DNA from: Limimaricola sp041580155
Lineage (GTDB): Bacteria; Pseudomonadota; Alphaproteobacteria; Rhodobacterales; Rhodobacteraceae
Reading direction: 5' to 3'
Length of the DNA stretch: 45,603 nucleotides
Assembly (NCBI GenBank): GCA_041580155.1
Contig: JBFGEI010000001.1
Coordinates: 1-45,603 of the forward strand
In this document: positions 1 through 8,545 of the stretch, in pieces
Layout: each line of letters starts with the position of its first letter
How positions within the stretch are numbered: position 1 is the first letter of the stretch
Made by a program: the position numbers and the translations under genes
Notes under the pieces: generated by a model
Told to the model about the DNA's origin: nothing
What the model saw: the letters and a program-made list of their open reading frames with translations, nothing else
Database searches by the model: none

Positions 1-1011
1 CAGCTTCACCATTGAGCTGTCGATCGACATGATCCGACGGTTGATGCCGTAGAGCTGGTCGATCAGCGCCTCGATGCGGTTGTTGTGCAGGTGCATCGAG
101 TTCACCAGCACCACGATCTCGGAGCGGAGCGTCTGGTATTCGGCCTCGTCGCCCTTCGAGAAGCTCGAATCCTCGTTCAGGGTCGCGGACATCCGGGCGT
201 CCTGCATTTCCGACAGCCGGCCGAAGTTCTCGGCGATCACCTCGAGGGTCTCGAGCACCCGCGGCTTCAGCGCCGCTTCCATCGCGGCGAGCGACATGTT
301 GGTCTGCTCGTCGTCGTCGTCATCGTCGTCGTTGTTGCGCAGCGGGTTGCCGTCGGCGTCGACCTCGGTCTTCTCGCTGCGTTCGTTGCGCTCGGAGCCC
401 TGGGTGGTCTCGACCACCGGCTCGTCGCCCTCTTCCTCGCCCATCTGCCCCGAGAAGGTGGTCTCGAGATCGATCACGTCGCGCAGCAGGATGTCCTCGG
501 ACAGCAGTTCGTCGCGCCAGATTGTGATCGCCTGGAAGGTCAGCGGGCTTTCGCAGAGGCCCGCGATCATCGTGTTGCGGCCGGCCTCGATCCGCTTGGC
601 GATGGCGATCTCGCCCTCGCGGCTCAGCAGCTCGACCGAGCCCATCTCGCGCAGGTACATCCGCACCGGGTCGTCGGTCCGGTCCAGCTTTTCGGCCTCG
701 GCGCCCGACAGCGCCACGTCGCGGTTGCCGCCGACGGTGGCGATCTCGCGCGAGCTGCCGTCGTCGACCTCTTCGCTTTCCTCGGCCTCGGTGACCTGGA
801 TGCCCATTTCCGAGAGCATCGACATCACGTCCTCGATCTGGTCCGAAGAGACCTGATCCGGCGGCAAGACCTGGTTCAGCTGGTCGTAGGTGATGTAGCC
901 CCGGTCGCGCGCCTCGGCGATCATCTTCTTGACCGCGGCCTGGCTCATGTCGAGCGAGATGTCGCCGTCCTGGTCGTCGTCCTTGCGGTCGTCGGTGTCT
1001 TTCGCGGCCAT
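1..1011 (-). CDS. rpoD: RNA polymerase primary sigma factor RpoD (sigma-70), N-terminal part; continues past the left edge
   Basis: This is the housekeeping sigma factor that directs core RNA polymerase to most promoters. Only the first 337 codons are present, read from the ATG at 1011-1009; regions 2 to 4 lie outside the window. Visible parts are region 1.1 (about residues 10-75, from VKKMIAEARDRGY onward), region 1.2 (DDPVRMYLREMG followed by LLSREGEIAIAKRIE), and the non-conserved insert with an acidic run of seven consecutive Asp residues. The end of the fragment, NRIEALIDQLYGINRR, belongs to the insert of primary sigma factors. It lies just behind dnaG on the same strand, the gene order expected for the macromolecular synthesis operon (dnaG-rpoD). 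The 162-bp gap to dnaG contains a perfect 21-bp palindrome. Confidence 0.96.
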   Translation of the reverse strand, partial: MAAKDTDDRKDDDQDGDISLDMSQAAVKKMIAEARDRGYITYDQLNQVLPPDQVSSDQIEDVMSMLSEMGIQVTEAEESEEVDDGSSREIATVGGNRDVALSGAEAEKLDRTDDPVRMYLREMGSVELLSREGEIAIAKRIEAGRNTMIAGLCESPLTFQAITIWRDELLSEDILLRDVIDLETTFSGQMGEEEGDEPVVETTQGSERNERSEKTEVDADGNPLRNNDDDDDDDEQTNMSLAAMEAALKPRVLETLEVIAENFGRLSEMQDARMSATLNEDSSFSKGDEAEYQTLRSEIVVLVNSMHLHNNRIEALIDQLYGINRRIMSIDSSMVKL

Positions 1012-1060
1012 GAAGGGCTCCTCGTTCGATGAACGTCCTGTTCGGGCGGGTGCCGGGGAG

Positions 1061-1081
1061 TGATTCGGACTGTCCGAATCA
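1061..1081. promoter_or_regulatory. Perfect 21-bp palindrome between dnaG and rpoD
   Basis: Ten-base arms (left arm TGATTCGGAC) flank a single central T. The palindrome is perfect and sits 50 bases upstream of the rpoD start. With a 1-nt centre it cannot fold into a normal hairpin at full length, so a dimeric-protein operator is as plausible as an RNA structure. There is no adjacent T-run on either strand, which argues against an intrinsic terminator for dnaG. The cognate regulator is unknown. Confidence 0.5.
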
Positions 1082-1173
1082 ATCCGCTGGGGCGGCGATT
1101 CGCAACCACCTGGCGCCCGATTCTTTCTTGCTGTCGCGCCACGGTGCCCAAGGCGCCGCCACGATCCAGATAT

Positions 1174-3168
1174 TCAGCCGTCCTTGCGGCCCGCCTTGCC
1201 GAAGGCGATGCCGCTGACCAGCGCATCCCACTCGCTCCGTTCGTCACGCCGCATCGGCGCGCCGTTCGACCCGTATTCGTATTCGGTCGTGTCCTCGCCG
1301 TCGCCGCGCCCGGCCCTGTCCAGCGCCTCGGCGGCGCGCGACAACCGCCAGGTCAGGCCCTCGTCGGCAAGCCCGGCCATGTCCTCAACCGCCTCGGCCA
1401 GCTCGCGGGCATGGCCGCGGCGGGCGTTCAGCTTGGCCAGTTCCTCGGCCAGACACATCCGGGCCAGCTCGACGTCGCCGGGGCGACGCACCGCTGGGCT
1501 GATCGCCACATGGCGCTGCGCGAACAGGGTTTCAAGGGTTTGCGCGCCAAGCCGGTCGGTCAGAGCGGCGCGCAGATCGGCGGCATCGCCGCAGGCGAGG
1601 ATCGCCGCGGCAAGCCGGGCATGCTCGGGATCGCGGCAGTCCATCCGCTCCAGCGCCGGCTCAAAGGCCTTCAGCGCCGCCGGGTTGGCAATCAGCGTCG
1701 CCAGGATCACCGCCTCGCGCAGGTGATCCTCGACCGCGCCGCCGGTGGCCAGCATCGACGCCCGGGCCGACGGGCTCGGCGCCAGCGGCAGCGTGTCGCG
1801 CGGCCACTGGCCCTTCTGGCCACGACCGCGGTTGCCGCCCTGACCGAAGCCGCCCTGGCCGAACCCCTGCCCGGCAGTGCGCCGCGGCGAGAACAGCTCC
1901 CATTTCAGGCGCTTGATCTCATCCTCGTAATGGCCGCGCAGGTTGGGGTCGCGAATCACCGCGATCGCCTCGCGCAGCCGCTTGTCGAGCGCCGACTTGC
2001 GCTCGGGGCTGTCGAATTCCTGGCCCTCAGTCTCGCGGCGCCACAGCAGCTGCACCATCGGCAGCGCCGCCGCCACGGTGTCGCGCATCGCCTGCGGGCC
2101 GCGGGCCCGGATCAGATCGTCGGGATCCATGCCCTCGGGCATCAGCGCAAAGCGCAGCCCCTGACCGGCCTCGATCAGCGGCAGCGCCAGGTCGATCACC
2201 CGCAGCGCCGCCCGGATGCCCGCGGTATCGCCATCGAGCGCGATCACCGGTTCCGAATGGATCCGCCACATCAGCCGCAGCTGGTCCTCGGTCACCGCGG
2301 TGCCAAGCGGCGCCACCGCGGCCTTCAACCCGGCCTCGGACAGCGCGATGACATCCATGTAGCCCTCGGCGACGACCAGCGGCTGGCCCTTGCCGGCCGC
2401 CTCGCGGGCCGGCGCGTGGTTGTACAGGTTGCGACCCTTGTCGAACAGCGCGGTTTCCGGCGAATTCAAATACTTAGCGCGCGCGTTCGGGTCCATCGCC
2501 CGGCCACCGAGCGCGATCGCCCGGCCGCGACCGTCGCGGATCGGGAAGATGATCCGGCCGCGGAACCGGTCGTAGGGCGCGCCGCCACCCTCGGGCCGCG
2601 CCGCCAGACCGGCGTCGACGATCAGCGCCTCGGGCACGCCCTTGCCGGTCAACGCCCGGAACAGCCCCTGCCGGTCGTCCGGCGCGAAGCCGATCTCCCA
2701 GCGGCCCTGCGCCTCGGGACTCAGCCCGCGGCCATCCAGGTAGTCGCGCGCCGCCGCCGCCGCACCGCTGCGCAGCTGCATCCGGAACCACTGCACGGCC
2801 TGCTCCATCACCTCGACCAGTTCGCCGCGCCGGTCGGCCTTCTGCTGCGCCTGCGGATCACGCTCCGGCATCGGCATCCCGGCCTCGGCGGCGAGGATCT
2901 TCACCGCGTCGATGAAGTCGACGTTCTCGGTCTCGCGCACAAAGGAAATCGCATCGCCCTTGGCGTGGCAGCCAAAGCAGTAATAGAATCCCTTGCGGTC
3001 ATCGACGTGGAAGCTCGCCGATTTCTCCTGGTGGAACGGGCACGGCGCCCAGAAGTCGCCCTTGCCCTGGTTCGATTTCTTCATGTCCCATGCGACCTTG
3101 CGCCCGACGACCTGGCCTAGGCTCAGTCGGGTGCGCAACTCATCGAGGAAACCGGGGGGCAGACTCAT
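1174..3168 (-). CDS. dnaG: DNA primase DnaG
   Basis: It makes the RNA primers for chromosome replication and works with the DnaB helicase at the fork. The 664-residue length is normal. The N-terminal zinc-binding domain has the CHC2 pattern C43, H46, C64, C67 (CPFH then CFGC). The TOPRIM catalytic core shows VAEGYMDVIAL with its acidic Glu and IALDGDTAG with the DGD metal-binding triplet. The C-terminal third is the less conserved helicase-interaction domain, preceded by a Gly/Gln-rich linker (QGFGQGGFGQGG). It starts at the ATG at 3168 and lies directly upstream of rpoD on the same strand. Identification is secure. Confidence 0.97.
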   Translation of the reverse strand: MSLPPGFLDELRTRLSLGQVVGRKVAWDMKKSNQGKGDFWAPCPFHQEKSASFHVDDRKGFYYCFGCHAKGDAISFVRETENVDFIDAVKILAAEAGMPMPERDPQAQQKADRRGELVEVMEQAVQWFRMQLRSGAAAAARDYLDGRGLSPEAQGRWEIGFAPDDRQGLFRALTGKGVPEALIVDAGLAARPEGGGAPYDRFRGRIIFPIRDGRGRAIALGGRAMDPNARAKYLNSPETALFDKGRNLYNHAPAREAAGKGQPLVVAEGYMDVIALSEAGLKAAVAPLGTAVTEDQLRLMWRIHSEPVIALDGDTAGIRAALRVIDLALPLIEAGQGLRFALMPEGMDPDDLIRARGPQAMRDTVAAALPMVQLLWRRETEGQEFDSPERKSALDKRLREAIAVIRDPNLRGHYEDEIKRLKWELFSPRRTAGQGFGQGGFGQGGNRGRGQKGQWPRDTLPLAPSPSARASMLATGGAVEDHLREAVILATLIANPAALKAFEPALERMDCRDPEHARLAAAILACGDAADLRAALTDRLGAQTLETLFAQRHVAISPAVRRPGDVELARMCLAEELAKLNARRGHARELAEAVEDMAGLADEGLTWRLSRAAEALDRAGRGDGEDTTEYEYGSNGAPMRRDERSEWDALVSGIAFGKAGRKDG

Positions 3169-3250
3169 GCGCCCAATATCGGGCCGCAGCCCCCCTAAGT
3201 CCAGAAGCCGACCAAGCGCGTTATCGTTAAAATCCGCGCGACCCCGCCGC

Positions 3251-3280
3251 TACTTTGTCCGCAAATACGCAAATCCCGCC
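3251..3280 (-). repeat. Dispersed intergenic motif, copy 1 (GGACAAAGTA family)
   Basis: On the minus strand this reads GCGTATTTGCGGACAAAGTA and lies about 20 bp behind the stop of tadA. A near-identical copy (one extra G) occurs at 43585-43613 and a diverged copy at 26478-26496. All are in spacers, with GGACAAAGTA in the direction of the transcript ending just before it. Function is unknown. Confidence 0.55.
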
Positions 3281-3300
3281 GCCGGCCGCGCGGGCCGGGC

Positions 3301-3756
3301 TCAGCCGTGGCGCAGATCGGCGAAGAACCGCGCCAGCAACGCCTCCGACTCGGCGGCGCCGATGCCGTCGAAGATCTCCGGCCGGTGGTGGCATTGCGGA
3401 CGCGAGAATACCCTTGGCCCCTGGGCAACCCCGCCCGACTTCGGATCGGCGGCGCCGTAATGCAGCCGGGCGATCCGGGCAAAGCCGATCGCGGCGGCGC
3501 ACATCGGACAGGGCTCCAGCGTCACCCACAGCGCGTGGCCCGGCAGCCGCTCCGACCCCAGCGCGGCGCAGCCGGCGCGGATCACCAGCATCTCGGCATG
3601 GGCGCTGGGGTCGCACAGCTCGCGGGTCCGGTTGCCGGCGGCGGCGACCACCCGACCGGCCGGGTCGACCAGCACCGCGCCGACCGGCACCTCGCCGCGC
3701 GCCGCGGCGGCGCGCGCCTCGCGCAGCGCCAGATCCATGTGAGAGGTGAACCGCAT
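3301..3756 (-). CDS. tadA: tRNA(adenine-34) deaminase TadA
   Basis: It deaminates A34 to inosine in tRNA-Arg(ACG), which lets one tRNA read several arginine codons; the enzyme is essential in most bacteria. The 151-residue protein shows the complete zinc-dependent deaminase signature: HAE (H53 ligand, E55 proton shuttle) and PCPMC (C83, C86 ligands). The GEVPVGAV segment near residue 21 is typical of the family. The start at 3756 is taken because the reading begins MRFTSHMDLALREA; Met7 is a possible alternative. The gene is divergent from the pseudouridine synthase gene with about 64 bp between, so promoters for two RNA-modification enzymes share this gap. Confidence 0.95.
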   Translation of the reverse strand: MRFTSHMDLALREARAAAARGEVPVGAVLVDPAGRVVAAAGNRTRELCDPSAHAEMLVIRAGCAALGSERLPGHALWVTLEPCPMCAAAIGFARIARLHYGAADPKSGGVAQGPRVFSRPQCHHRPEIFDGIGAAESEALLARFFADLRHG

Positions 3757-3820
3757 GGCCCGTGATGCCCCGCGCAGACACGCTCTGGCAAGGGGCGGCC
3801 GGAGCGGCTATGGCAGGGGC

Positions 3821-5146
3821 ATGGATAAGAACGACCCCAGCACCCCCGCCGGCGACCGCATCGCCAAGGTTCTCTCGCGCTCCGGCGTCGCCTCGCGACG
3901 CGAGGCCGAACGCATGGTCGAGGACGGCCGGGTCAAGGTCAACGGGGTGCGGATCGACAGCCCGGCGCTGAACGTCACCGCCAAGGACCGGATTACCGTC
4001 GACGGCGCGCCGCTGGCGGCGCCGGAACCGGCGCGGCTCTGGCTGTACAACAAGCCCTCGGGGCTGGTGACCAGCGCCTCGGACGAAAAGGGCCGCAAGA
4101 CGGTGTTCGACGACCTGCCCGAGGACATGCCCCGGGTGATGAGCGTCGGCCGGCTCGACCTGACCTCGGAAGGGCTGCTGCTGCTGACCAACGACGGCGA
4201 ACTCAAGCGCAAGCTCGAACTGCCCTCGACCGGCTGGCTGCGCCGCTACCGGGTGCGGATCAACGGCAGCGTCAGCGAAGACAAGCTCGACCGGCTGCGC
4301 CGCGGCATCTCGGTCGAGGGCGTCGACTACCAGCCGATGACCGTGACCTTCGACCGCCAGCAGGGCGCCAACGCCTGGCTGACGATCGCGATCCGCGAAG
4401 GCAAGAACCGCGAGATCCGCCGCGCGATGGCGGCGCTCGAGGTCACCGTCAACCGGCTGATCCGGGTCAGCTACGGCCCGTTCCAACTTGGCAACCTGGC
4501 GCAGGGCGAGGTCGAGGAAGTGCGTGCCAAGGTGCTGCGCGACCAGCTTGGCGACGAGGACCGGCCGCAGCGCAGCCGGGTCGGCGGCGCCGCCAAGGCC
4601 GGCGGCAAGCCGGCCACAGCGAAGGCCGGCGGCAAGCCGGCCGCGGCCAAGCCGACCGGCGGCCGCACCCCGGCCGGCAAGCCGTCGGCGCCGCGGGTTT
4701 TCAAGGGCCAGGGTCCGCAATCCGAACGTCCCCCGCGCGATCCCGAAAACCGGTCGGCGCCGGCGAAACCCGGCTTCAACCGCGGTGGCAAGCCCGGTGC
4801 GGCGCAGCCCGAGGGCCGCGGGTCGTTCGACGACCGGCGTCCCGCCGGCAAGCCCGGCCGCGACAAGCCGGCCGGCGACCGGTTCGGCAGCGACCGCCCG
4901 CGCGGCGACAGGGCCGCCGACGGCAAGCCCGCCGAGGGCAAGTTCTCCGGTGGCCGCAAGTTCGGCGCCAAGGTCCCGGCCGGCAGCGGTCGCGGCACCC
5001 CCGAGCGCGGCGCCGCGGATCGTCCGGGCGGCGACAAGCGCGGCTTCGGCGATCGGCCCAGCGGCGGCGACAAGCGCGGCGGTCCCGGAGGCGCACCGCG
5101 CGGCCCCGCTTCGGCAAAACGGCCACCGCGGGGCTCTAAATCCTAG
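3821..5146 (+). CDS. rluB: 23S rRNA pseudouridine synthase, RluB/RsuA family, with long basic tail
   Basis: It isomerises a uridine in rRNA to pseudouridine; family members RluB, RluF and RsuA differ in target, and the RluB-type tail favours 23S rRNA. An N-terminal S4 RNA-binding domain (about residues 12-60, RIAKVLSRSGVASRREAE) precedes the catalytic domain, where GRLDLTSEGLLLLTNDG carries the catalytic Asp (D113). GKNREIRRA is the second family motif. Residues from about 255 to 441 are low-complexity, rich in Gly, Lys, Arg, Pro and Ala, with many GKP/GGK units, a disordered tail likely to bind RNA. The ATG at 3821 is chosen because the S4 domain follows at once; an upstream in-frame ATG at 3746 overlaps tadA. 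Confidence 0.9.
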   Translation: MDKNDPSTPAGDRIAKVLSRSGVASRREAERMVEDGRVKVNGVRIDSPALNVTAKDRITVDGAPLAAPEPARLWLYNKPSGLVTSASDEKGRKTVFDDLPEDMPRVMSVGRLDLTSEGLLLLTNDGELKRKLELPSTGWLRRYRVRINGSVSEDKLDRLRRGISVEGVDYQPMTVTFDRQQGANAWLTIAIREGKNREIRRAMAALEVTVNRLIRVSYGPFQLGNLAQGEVEEVRAKVLRDQLGDEDRPQRSRVGGAAKAGGKPATAKAGGKPAAAKPTGGRTPAGKPSAPRVFKGQGPQSERPPRDPENRSAPAKPGFNRGGKPGAAQPEGRGSFDDRRPAGKPGRDKPAGDRFGSDRPRGDRAADGKPAEGKFSGGRKFGAKVPAGSGRGTPERGAADRPGGDKRGFGDRPSGGDKRGGPGGAPRGPASAKRPPRGSKS

Positions 5147-5214
5147 CCTGCCCCTCGAAAACGCCGGCGTCGGAGCTTATTATCTGACCGGACCGACTGG
5201 GGAATTTCTGGGCC

Positions 5215-5424
5215 ATGATGCGACTAATTCTGCCGCTGCTGTTCCTGACCTTGCTGGCGCTCGCGGTGGCATCGCTGGTCGCACTCCTGCGGCAATCGCG
5301 CACCCAGGCCGCGCTGCCGGTCCGTCAGGAGGATCGAATGCCCGCCACATTTCGTACCATCGCCTACATCCTGCTGCTAGCCGTGATGACCGGCACCGCC
5401 ACCGGCTGGCTGGGGGCGAACTGA
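5215..5424 (+). CDS. Small two-helix membrane protein, first gene of the XpaC/TelA/SPFH module
   Basis: A 69-residue protein of unknown function. It has two hydrophobic stretches, LILPLLFLTLLALAVASLVA near the N-terminus and IAYILLLAVMTGTATGWLG at the C-terminus, separated by a short polar loop, so it should span the membrane twice. Its stop overlaps the ATG of the next gene by one base (TGATG), which implies translational coupling. A GGGGAA stretch about 10 bases upstream could act as ribosome binding site. I recognise no family. Short length and hydrophobic composition make it a moderate-confidence gene; the coupling is the strongest support. Confidence 0.65.
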   Translation: MMRLILPLLFLTLLALAVASLVALLRQSRTQAALPVRQEDRMPATFRTIAYILLLAVMTGTATGWLGAN

Positions 5425-6320
5425 TGGCCCGGCGCTACGGCGGCCGGTACAGCCCGGACGGCAATGACCACGACGCGCCGCCCCCCGGGGCGCCGGACCA
5501 GCCGCGGGTCGACCCCGCCGGCACCCGCGCCACCCTGTTGTTCGTACCGCCGATCCTGCTGGTGCTGTTCTCGCTCGGATCGGGCCCGGCGGCGCTGGTC
5601 GCGGCGCTGGCCGGCGCCGGGGCGCTGACCCTCGCGGCCTGGCTGTTGCGCGACGGGCTGCGCGCCGAGGCCGCCTGGGCGGCACGCCCGGTGGCGCGGC
5701 GGCCGGCGCTGCCGCGCAAGATGCTGGCCTCGGCGCTGACCGGGATCGGCGTCGCGCTGGCGGCCTGGACCGGCGACAGCGGCATCGTCGGCTCGGCGCT
5801 CTACGGAGTGGCGGCGCTGGCGCTGCACGTCGCGGCCTTCGGCATCGACCCCTTGCGCGACAAGAAGATCGACGGTCTCGACGACTACCAGCAGGACCGC
5901 GTCGCCCGCGTCGTCGACGAGGCCGAGGCGCATCTGGCCGCGATGCGCAGCGCCATCGCGGCGCTCGGCGACCGCAAGCTCGACGCGCGGGTGCTGGGGT
6001 TCCAGTCGCGCGCCCGGATGATGATCCGCGGCGTCGAGCAGGACCCGGGCGACCTGACGCAGGCCCGGCGTTACCTCGGGGTCTACCTGATGGGCGCCCG
6101 CGACGCGTCGATCAAATTCGCCGATCTGTGGCAGCGCAGCCGCGACAACGCCGCGCGGGCCGAGTATGAATCGCTCCTGACCGATCTTGAGCAGAACTTC
6201 GCGCAACGCACCGAGCGGATGCTTGAAGGCGACCGCACGGACATGGATATCGAAATCAAGGTGTTGCGTGACCGGTTGGCGCGCGACGGCTACGCCCCGG
6301 ACCGGGGCGGACGAGAGTGA
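5424..6320 (+). CDS. XpaC-like membrane protein (5-bromo-4-chloroindolyl phosphate hydrolysis family)
   Basis: A 298-residue protein placed in the XpaC family mainly by its layout: an N-terminal hydrophobic half, a soluble helical half, and a TelA homologue right behind it. About residues 35-145 contain up to four hydrophobic helices (LLFVPPILLVLFSLGSG, AALVAALAGAGALTLAAWLL and two more near 95-140). The C-terminal half (about 150-298) is charged and helical, with conserved-looking segments LDARVLGFQSRARMM and ARRYLGVYLMGARDASIKFADL. The family name comes from a screening phenotype and true activity is unknown. The start overlaps the previous stop; telA follows after 13 bases. Confidence 0.8.
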   Translation: MARRYGGRYSPDGNDHDAPPPGAPDQPRVDPAGTRATLLFVPPILLVLFSLGSGPAALVAALAGAGALTLAAWLLRDGLRAEAAWAARPVARRPALPRKMLASALTGIGVALAAWTGDSGIVGSALYGVAALALHVAAFGIDPLRDKKIDGLDDYQQDRVARVVDEAEAHLAAMRSAIAALGDRKLDARVLGFQSRARMMIRGVEQDPGDLTQARRYLGVYLMGARDASIKFADLWQRSRDNAARAEYESLLTDLEQNFAQRTERMLEGDRTDMDIEIKVLRDRLARDGYAPDRGGRE

Positions 6321-6333
6321 AAGGGACGGCATC

Positions 6334-7527
6334 ATGGCGGACAGTGTTCGGGACCAGGCTGCGGCGCAGCTCGCTCGGGTCGAGAAGATGACGGCGACGA
6401 TCCTGCCGGAACCGCAGGCCGAGATCGTGTCGCTGGCCGAAGCGCCGGCCGAGCAGAGCGCCGAGATCCGGCGCCGGATCGCCGAGATCGACCTCGCCGA
6501 CACCCAGTCGATCGTCAGCTTCGGCTCGACCGCGCAGGCCGAGCTGCAGGAAATCAGCCAGGCGATGCTGCAGGGCGTGCAGAACAAGGACATCGGCCCG
6601 GCGGGCGACAGCCTGCGCGACATCGTCGCGACGATCCGCGGCTTCAACGTCTCCGAGCTGGACCCGGGCCGCAAGCGCAGCCTGTGGGACCGGCTGCTGG
6701 GCCGCGCCGCGCCGCTGGCCAAGTTCACCGAACGATATCGCGACGTGCAGGACCAGATCGACCGGATCACCGACGAGCTGCTGCGCCACGAGCACCAGCT
6801 GATGAAGGACGTCGAGAGCCTCGACGTGCTGTATGAAAAGACCCTGAACTTCTACGACGAGCTGGCGCTGTACATTGCCGCCGGCGAGGAAAAGCTGCAC
6901 GAGCTCGACGAGACCGTGCTGCCCAGGCGTCAGGCCGAGGTCGAGGCGGCGCCGCAGGAAACCCAGGTGATGGCGGCGCAGCAGCTGCGCGACCTGCGCG
7001 CGGCGCGCGACGATCTGGAACGCCGGGTGCATGATCTCAAGCTGACGCGGCAGGTGACGATGCAGTCGCTGCCGTCGATCCGGCTGGTGCAGGAGAACGA
7101 CAAGAGCCTAGTGATCAAGATCAACTCGACCTTGGTCAACACGGTGCCGCTGTGGGAAACCCAGCTGGCCCAGGCGGTGACGATCCAGCGTTCGGCGCAG
7201 GCCGCCGGCGCGGTGCGCGAGGCCAACGACCTGACCAACGACCTGCTGCGCTCGAACGCCGAGAACCTGCGCCAGGCCAACAGCGCGATCCGCACCGAGA
7301 CCGAGCGCGGCGCCTTCGACATCGAGGCGGTGGCGGCGGCCAACGCCGACCTGATTGCCACCATCGACGAAAGCCTGACCATCGCCGACGAGGGCAAGCG
7401 CAAGCGCGCCGCCGCCGAGGCCGAGCTCAAGCGCATGGAATCGGAACTGAAATCGGCGCTCAGCGCGGCCAAGGCACGCGCGTCGGCGCAGGCCCCCACC
7501 GGCGCAGATCGCGCGACGCGGAGATAA
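6334..7527 (+). CDS. TelA-like toxic anion resistance family protein
   Basis: A 397-residue soluble, almost wholly alpha-helical protein of the TelA/KlaA family (PF05816). Typical features are the Gly-poor coiled-coil character, the WDRLLGRAAPLAKFTERYRD segment after a linker, DQIDRITDELLRHEHQLMKD, and YEKTLNFYDELALYIAAGE. Family members were named for tellurite resistance on plasmids, but chromosomal copies beside XpaC are widespread and are better described as envelope-stress factors of unknown mechanism. The start ATG at 6334 follows AAGGGACGGC; upstream codons in the same frame overlap xpaC. It sits in the middle of the 5215-10811 operon, and the DUF2927 gene begins 8 bases after its stop. 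Confidence 0.9.
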   Translation: MADSVRDQAAAQLARVEKMTATILPEPQAEIVSLAEAPAEQSAEIRRRIAEIDLADTQSIVSFGSTAQAELQEISQAMLQGVQNKDIGPAGDSLRDIVATIRGFNVSELDPGRKRSLWDRLLGRAAPLAKFTERYRDVQDQIDRITDELLRHEHQLMKDVESLDVLYEKTLNFYDELALYIAAGEEKLHELDETVLPRRQAEVEAAPQETQVMAAQQLRDLRAARDDLERRVHDLKLTRQVTMQSLPSIRLVQENDKSLVIKINSTLVNTVPLWETQLAQAVTIQRSAQAAGAVREANDLTNDLLRSNAENLRQANSAIRTETERGAFDIEAVAAANADLIATIDESLTIADEGKRKRAAAEAELKRMESELKSALSAAKARASAQAPTGADRATRR

Positions 7528-7535
7528 GACGGATC

Positions 7536-8525
7536 ATGGCGGCGCGTCTGGCCAAGAAGTTCCCCGGCCTCGCGGCCCTTGCCCTGATCGCCGCGTGCGA
7601 CCAGCCGCCGCCGCTGGTCCCGGCGCAGCCGCCGCAAAAGCAGGTCGCGGCGCCGCTGACCGCGGTGGCGCCGCCGGCACGGCCGCAGCAGCCGGTCGCG
7701 GCACCGGCCCCGCCGCGGTCGGTGGAAAGCATGGCGCTGAGCCAGCATTACCGGCAGCTGCAAAGCGACCTGCTGGCGCAGGGGCTGCTGCGCGGCGACG
7801 GCGGCGGCCGCGACACGCCGTTCACCGACACCATGCTGGCGCGCAACTTCGTGCGGATCGCGCTGTTCGACGAATACGTCGCCGACGGCGCCTCGATCCG
7901 CGCCCAGCAGACGGTGAGCCGGCTGCGCCGCTGGGACAAGCCGATCGCCATGGACGTGATGTTCGGCGCCACCGTCCCCGAGGCGCAGCGGATCCGCGAC
8001 CGCAACGCGGTCGGCGCCTACGGCGCGCGGCTGTCGCGGCTGACCGGGGTGCCGATCACCCAGGTGGCGCAGGACGGCAATTTCTCGGTGCTGATCCTGA
8101 ACGAGGACGACCGCGGCAGCTACGAGAGCGAACTGCGCCGGATGGTGCCGGGGATTTCCGACAGCTCGGTCCGGGCGTTCCTGAACCCGTCGCGGTCGAC
8201 GCTGTGCCTGGTGATCGCGTTTTCCGAGAACGGCGGCCCGACCTATTCGCGGGCGGTGGCGTTGATCCGCGGCGAACACCCCGACATGCTGCGGCTGGCC
8301 TGCATCCACGAAGAGCTGGCGCAGGGCTTGGGCCTGGCCAACGACAGCCCGCAGGCGCGACCGTCGATCTTCAACGACGACGAGGAATTCGGCCTGCTGA
8401 CCCGGCACGACGAGCTGCTGCTGAAGATGCTCTACGACCCGCGGCTGCGGCCCGGCATGACCGCCGCCGAAGCCGCGCCGATCGCCAACCAGATCGCCGT
8501 CGAACTGCTCGGCGGATCGAGCTGA
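7536..8525 (+). CDS. DUF2927 lipoprotein with a HEELAQ motif
   Basis: A 329-residue predicted lipoprotein. The signal sequence ends in LIAAC with the lipidated Cys at 21, followed by a Pro/Ala/Gln-rich tether (about 22-62). The globular part (about 70-325) matches DUF2927 and carries IHEELAQGLGLANDS (H258, E259) followed by SIFNDDEEF. The HEExxQ-like arrangement resembles a zinc-peptidase helix but lacks the usual second His, so enzymatic activity is only a possibility. The start at 7536 puts the signal peptide in frame 8 bases after the telA stop. In the module it would be the periplasmic partner of otherwise cytoplasmic or membrane proteins. The SPFH gene follows after 20 bases. Confidence 0.85.
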   Translation: MAARLAKKFPGLAALALIAACDQPPPLVPAQPPQKQVAAPLTAVAPPARPQQPVAAPAPPRSVESMALSQHYRQLQSDLLAQGLLRGDGGGRDTPFTDTMLARNFVRIALFDEYVADGASIRAQQTVSRLRRWDKPIAMDVMFGATVPEAQRIRDRNAVGAYGARLSRLTGVPITQVAQDGNFSVLILNEDDRGSYESELRRMVPGISDSSVRAFLNPSRSTLCLVIAFSENGGPTYSRAVALIRGEHPDMLRLACIHEELAQGLGLANDSPQARPSIFNDDEEFGLLTRHDELLLKMLYDPRLRPGMTAAEAAPIANQIAVELLGGSS

Positions 8526-8545
8526 CGCCAACGAAGGAGACGACC

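Noticed and set aside
1060..3120. 686-codon open frame on the plus strand opposite dnaG
   Set aside because: It is the antisense shadow of dnaG in GC-rich DNA: Arg/Pro/Gln/His-rich with no domain or ribosome binding site.
3746..3820. N-terminal extension of the RluB-type gene from an ATG at 3746
   Set aside because: It overlaps tadA's 5' end and adds no family sequence; the S4 domain begins just after the ATG at 3821.
6334..7527. Calling the TelA homologue a tellurite-resistance determinant
   Set aside because: There are no other ter/kla genes; chromosomal XpaC/TelA pairs have no demonstrated tellurite role.
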